Source: Bacillota bacterium (GTDB lineage Bacteria; Bacillota; DTU030). From it: DNA of 7,631 nucleotides. Made by a program: the position numbers and the translations under genes. The notes under the pieces are model-generated. The model searched no databases and was not told the origin of the DNA. It saw only the letters and a program-made list of their open reading frames with translations. The stretch covers positions 1-7,631 of the forward strand of contig DUTA01000065.1 of the NCBI GenBank assembly GCA_012842325.1, given 5' to 3'. This document shows positions 6,485 through 7,631 of the stretch, piece by piece; the stretch's first letter is position 1; every line of letters begins with the position of its first letter.

Positions 6485-7048
6485 CTAACTCTCCCCCAAC
6501 GTTCCCTTGCTGACTACCTCCGCAAAGAGCCTGGCCCAATTTTCCCTTTCCGCCTCAAACACCGGTTCAAAGGTAGGCCGCCGCGGTATCTTTATATATT
6601 TCGTGTCCTTTTTCAGGTGCAAGCCCTGGGTGTGCAAGTAAGCCCGCATCTTGGAAGTTACCTCAATGAGAAGGTCTTCGCCCCCGCCGTCACCCAATTC
6701 GTGAACAGCCGCGATATTGACCAGAGACTGGCCATCAGAGCTCATGGCCGCCCGCAGTACGCCGACAAAAACCGAAGCATCGTCTATTACCCTGTAGGTT
6801 ATGCTGTTTCTGAGGTCGCCGTGGTCGATTAGGGGTTTTGAAGATTTCTTCCGGGCAATCGTAAAGGGATGGTTCGGCACATAGGGCTCGCCCCCGGGCG
6901 CTCCCTCGGTCATCCCCTCCTTGAGGTCCTTCACCGCCTGCTGGCCGACCTGCTGCAACGCAGTTTTATAGGCTTTTTTGAAGTTGTCGTCCAGCTTCTC
7001 CAGGAAAACCTTGCACTTGGCCCAATCGCCAATCATTTCAACGCCCAT
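6485..7048 (-). CDS. Virion morphogenesis / tail completion protein (Mu gpG - P2 gpS or HK97 gp10 type)
   Basis: The 187-residue protein probably works at the head-tail joint, helping tails attach or stabilising the neck. Three family marks are visible in order: KPLIDHGDLRNSI (71-83), which matches the 'L-DTG-LR-S' motif; AAVHELGDGG (113-122), the 'YAAIHEFG' motif with H116; and IPRRPTFEPVF (154-164), the 'IPARPF' motif. The N-terminus is a lysine-rich helix (about 13-45). It starts by a one-base overlap with the upstream gene (TGATG), with AGGAG 9 bases before. An in-frame ATG four codons later is a possible but less favoured start. The choice between the gpG/gpS and HK97 gp10 families cannot be settled by eye, because both share these motifs. 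Confidence 0.82.
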   Translation of the reverse strand: MGVEMIGDWAKCKVFLEKLDDNFKKAYKTALQQVGQQAVKDLKEGMTEGAPGGEPYVPNHPFTIARKKSSKPLIDHGDLRNSITYRVIDDASVFVGVLRAAMSSDGQSLVNIAAVHELGDGGGEDLLIEVTSKMRAYLHTQGLHLKKDTKYIKIPRRPTFEPVFEAERENWARLFAEVVSKGTLGES

Positions 7049-7425
7049 CAGCCTTTTCTCCTTGCCTCAAAGTACACCTTCCTCATGTGCGCCTTCCCGT
7101 AGTGCACCGCCGGCCTGATTTCCGTTACATAAAGCTCCGTGTCGTGATCACCGATGGCGGTTATTTTATCCCCCTTGCCAATGCCAGTATCGACAACATC
7201 TTTGGCCTCTGCCAGCAGATAACCGGATGTCAGGGGCGAATCCCCGGCGGCCACCATGTTCAAGGCCTCAAAGCGGTCGTACTTAACCTGAGCCCTTAGT
7301 ATTACCGGCTCCTGTTCGTACTTTATGCCGCCGACAGGTTCTCGGAAGTCGGGGTCAAATTCCGTTGCTTCCCTGTCTATTTTGTAAATCGTCACTTCTA
7401 CAGGATGGATAAGCCTCGGCCTCAT
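7048..7425 (-). CDS. Putative head-tail connector / head closure protein
   Basis: The product is 125 residues. The N-terminal part reads as strands (VEVTIYKIDREA, 9-20) followed by an acidic turn. The middle holds VILRAQVKYDRFEAL (41-55). The C-terminal half has the repeated small-barrel pattern GIGKGDKITAIGDHDTELYVTEIRPA (81-106) with HYGKAHMRKVYFEA (108-121) closing. A 'kGD-I--ig--d--L-V--v-p---yg' run of this sort is seen in small head-tail joining proteins of siphophages and myophages, and the position before the morphogenesis protein fits. I do not recognise a specific family, so the call is from pattern and order. The ribosome site lies within a run of eight G just before the start. Confidence 0.62.
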   Translation of the reverse strand: MRPRLIHPVEVTIYKIDREATEFDPDFREPVGGIKYEQEPVILRAQVKYDRFEALNMVAAGDSPLTSGYLLAEAKDVVDTGIGKGDKITAIGDHDTELYVTEIRPAVHYGKAHMRKVYFEARRKG

Positions 7426-7426
7426 G

Positions 7427-7631
7427 TTAGCCCCCCCCGATGGCTATCGGTGCCCGGAACAGGGCAAGTACGCCATCAATGTCCGGGTCTCCTGTAAGAT
7501 CTAGGGTGCCGGCCAGCTGGGCCAGGGTGTAGGAGTGATCATCGGTTCTCTCACTTATGATGCGGGTCCGCTTACGCTCTTCTTGGCCCTCGACGTCCCC
7601 CAGGAGGGGTATCTCCCGGACGACCAGGCGC
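7427..7631 (-). CDS. C-terminal end of an unrecognised phage structural protein (start outside window)
   Basis: Reading the minus strand into the window gives 67 codons with no stop until TAA at 7429..7427, one base before the next start. The translation is protein-like: a strand (RLVVREIPLL), a charged stretch (EGQEERKRTR), then SYTLAQLAGTLDLTG and a final DIDGVLALFRAPIA ending in three glycines coded by the G run. Its place suggests a head-tail joining or capsid-associated protein. The sequence shows no motif I can name, and the N-terminus is missing. Confidence 0.6.
   Translation of the reverse strand, partial: RLVVREIPLLGDVEGQEERKRTRIISERTDDHSYTLAQLAGTLDLTGDPDIDGVLALFRAPIAIGGG
7431..7438 (-). 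repeat. Homopolymer run of eight G at a gene junction
   Basis: Eight consecutive G on the minus strand code for the last glycines of the upstream gene and at the same time serve as the Shine-Dalgarno region of the 125-residue gene, whose ATG follows 5 bases later. Runs like this are prone to length errors in sequencing and to slippage in replication. Confidence 0.6.

Larger units (their letters stand above)
1..7631 (-). mobile_element. Contractile-tailed phage/prophage structural module (partial, both ends cut)
   Basis: All supported genes lie on the minus strand in one tightly packed run. The recognisable members are a gpG/gp10-type morphogenesis protein, a contractile sheath, a gp19-type tube, a frameshifting assembly chaperone, a tape measure protein and a gp53/CIS-tube-type baseplate protein. 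That order matches the late region of Mu/P2-like myophages. The proteins at the head-tail joint upstream of the sheath argue for a phage with a head rather than a headless tailocin or injection system, but capsid and terminase genes would lie outside the window, so this is inferred. No attachment site or integrase is visible. Whether the element is intact or free-living cannot be told from here. Confidence 0.88.

Overview
The window is one continuous piece of the late structural (head-tail joining and tail) operon of a contractile-tailed (myovirus-type) bacteriophage or prophage. Every gene is on the minus strand, so transcription runs from high to low coordinates. The genes are packed with overlaps or gaps of at most about 30 bases, and most starts have a strong G-rich Shine-Dalgarno sequence. 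I see no promoter, terminator, RNA gene, CRISPR array or insertion sequence. The base composition, the GGAGG-type ribosome sites and the protein types fit a prophage of a Gram-positive, possibly Clostridia-class, bacterium. That host guess is weak and rests on general style only.

In transcription order the layout is as follows. Right edge (7631 to about 6485): the C-terminal part of an unrecognised protein, a 125-residue probable head-tail connector or closure protein, and a 187-residue virion morphogenesis protein (gpG/gpS or HK97 gp10 type). Middle (6483 to 3716): a 196-residue probable tail terminator or completion protein, a small 67-residue protein whose gene overlaps it, the tail sheath (506 residues) and the tail tube (152 residues, gp19 type). 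Left part (3685 to 1): a two-CxxC T4-baseplate-type assembly chaperone, a hidden -1 frame extension of it, the tape measure protein (730 residues), a gp53/CIS-tube-type baseplate protein (174 residues), and the first codons of the next gene.

The most notable feature is not visible as an ordinary ORF. At 2984..2978 (minus strand) the chaperone gene carries a canonical T_TTT_TTC slippery heptamer in the correct phase, eight codons (seven sense plus the stop) before its stop. The -1 frame is then open for 74 codons up to TAA at 2756..2754, directly in front of the tape measure start, and it has no well-placed start of its own. This is the position and architecture of the programmed-frameshift tail assembly chaperones (lambda G/GT, P2 E/E', Mu 41/42 region), here built on a zinc-ribbon T4-baseplate-type protein. 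It would yield a 243-residue short form and a 310-residue fusion.

Together the genes describe the making of a contractile tail. The tape measure sets tail length with help from the two chaperone forms, tube and sheath polymerise around it, the terminator and connectors cap the tail and join it to the head, and the baseplate proteins start at the left end. The gene order follows the Mu/P2-like myophage plan, while the sheath, tube and baseplate protein resemble the T4/contractile-injection-system families.
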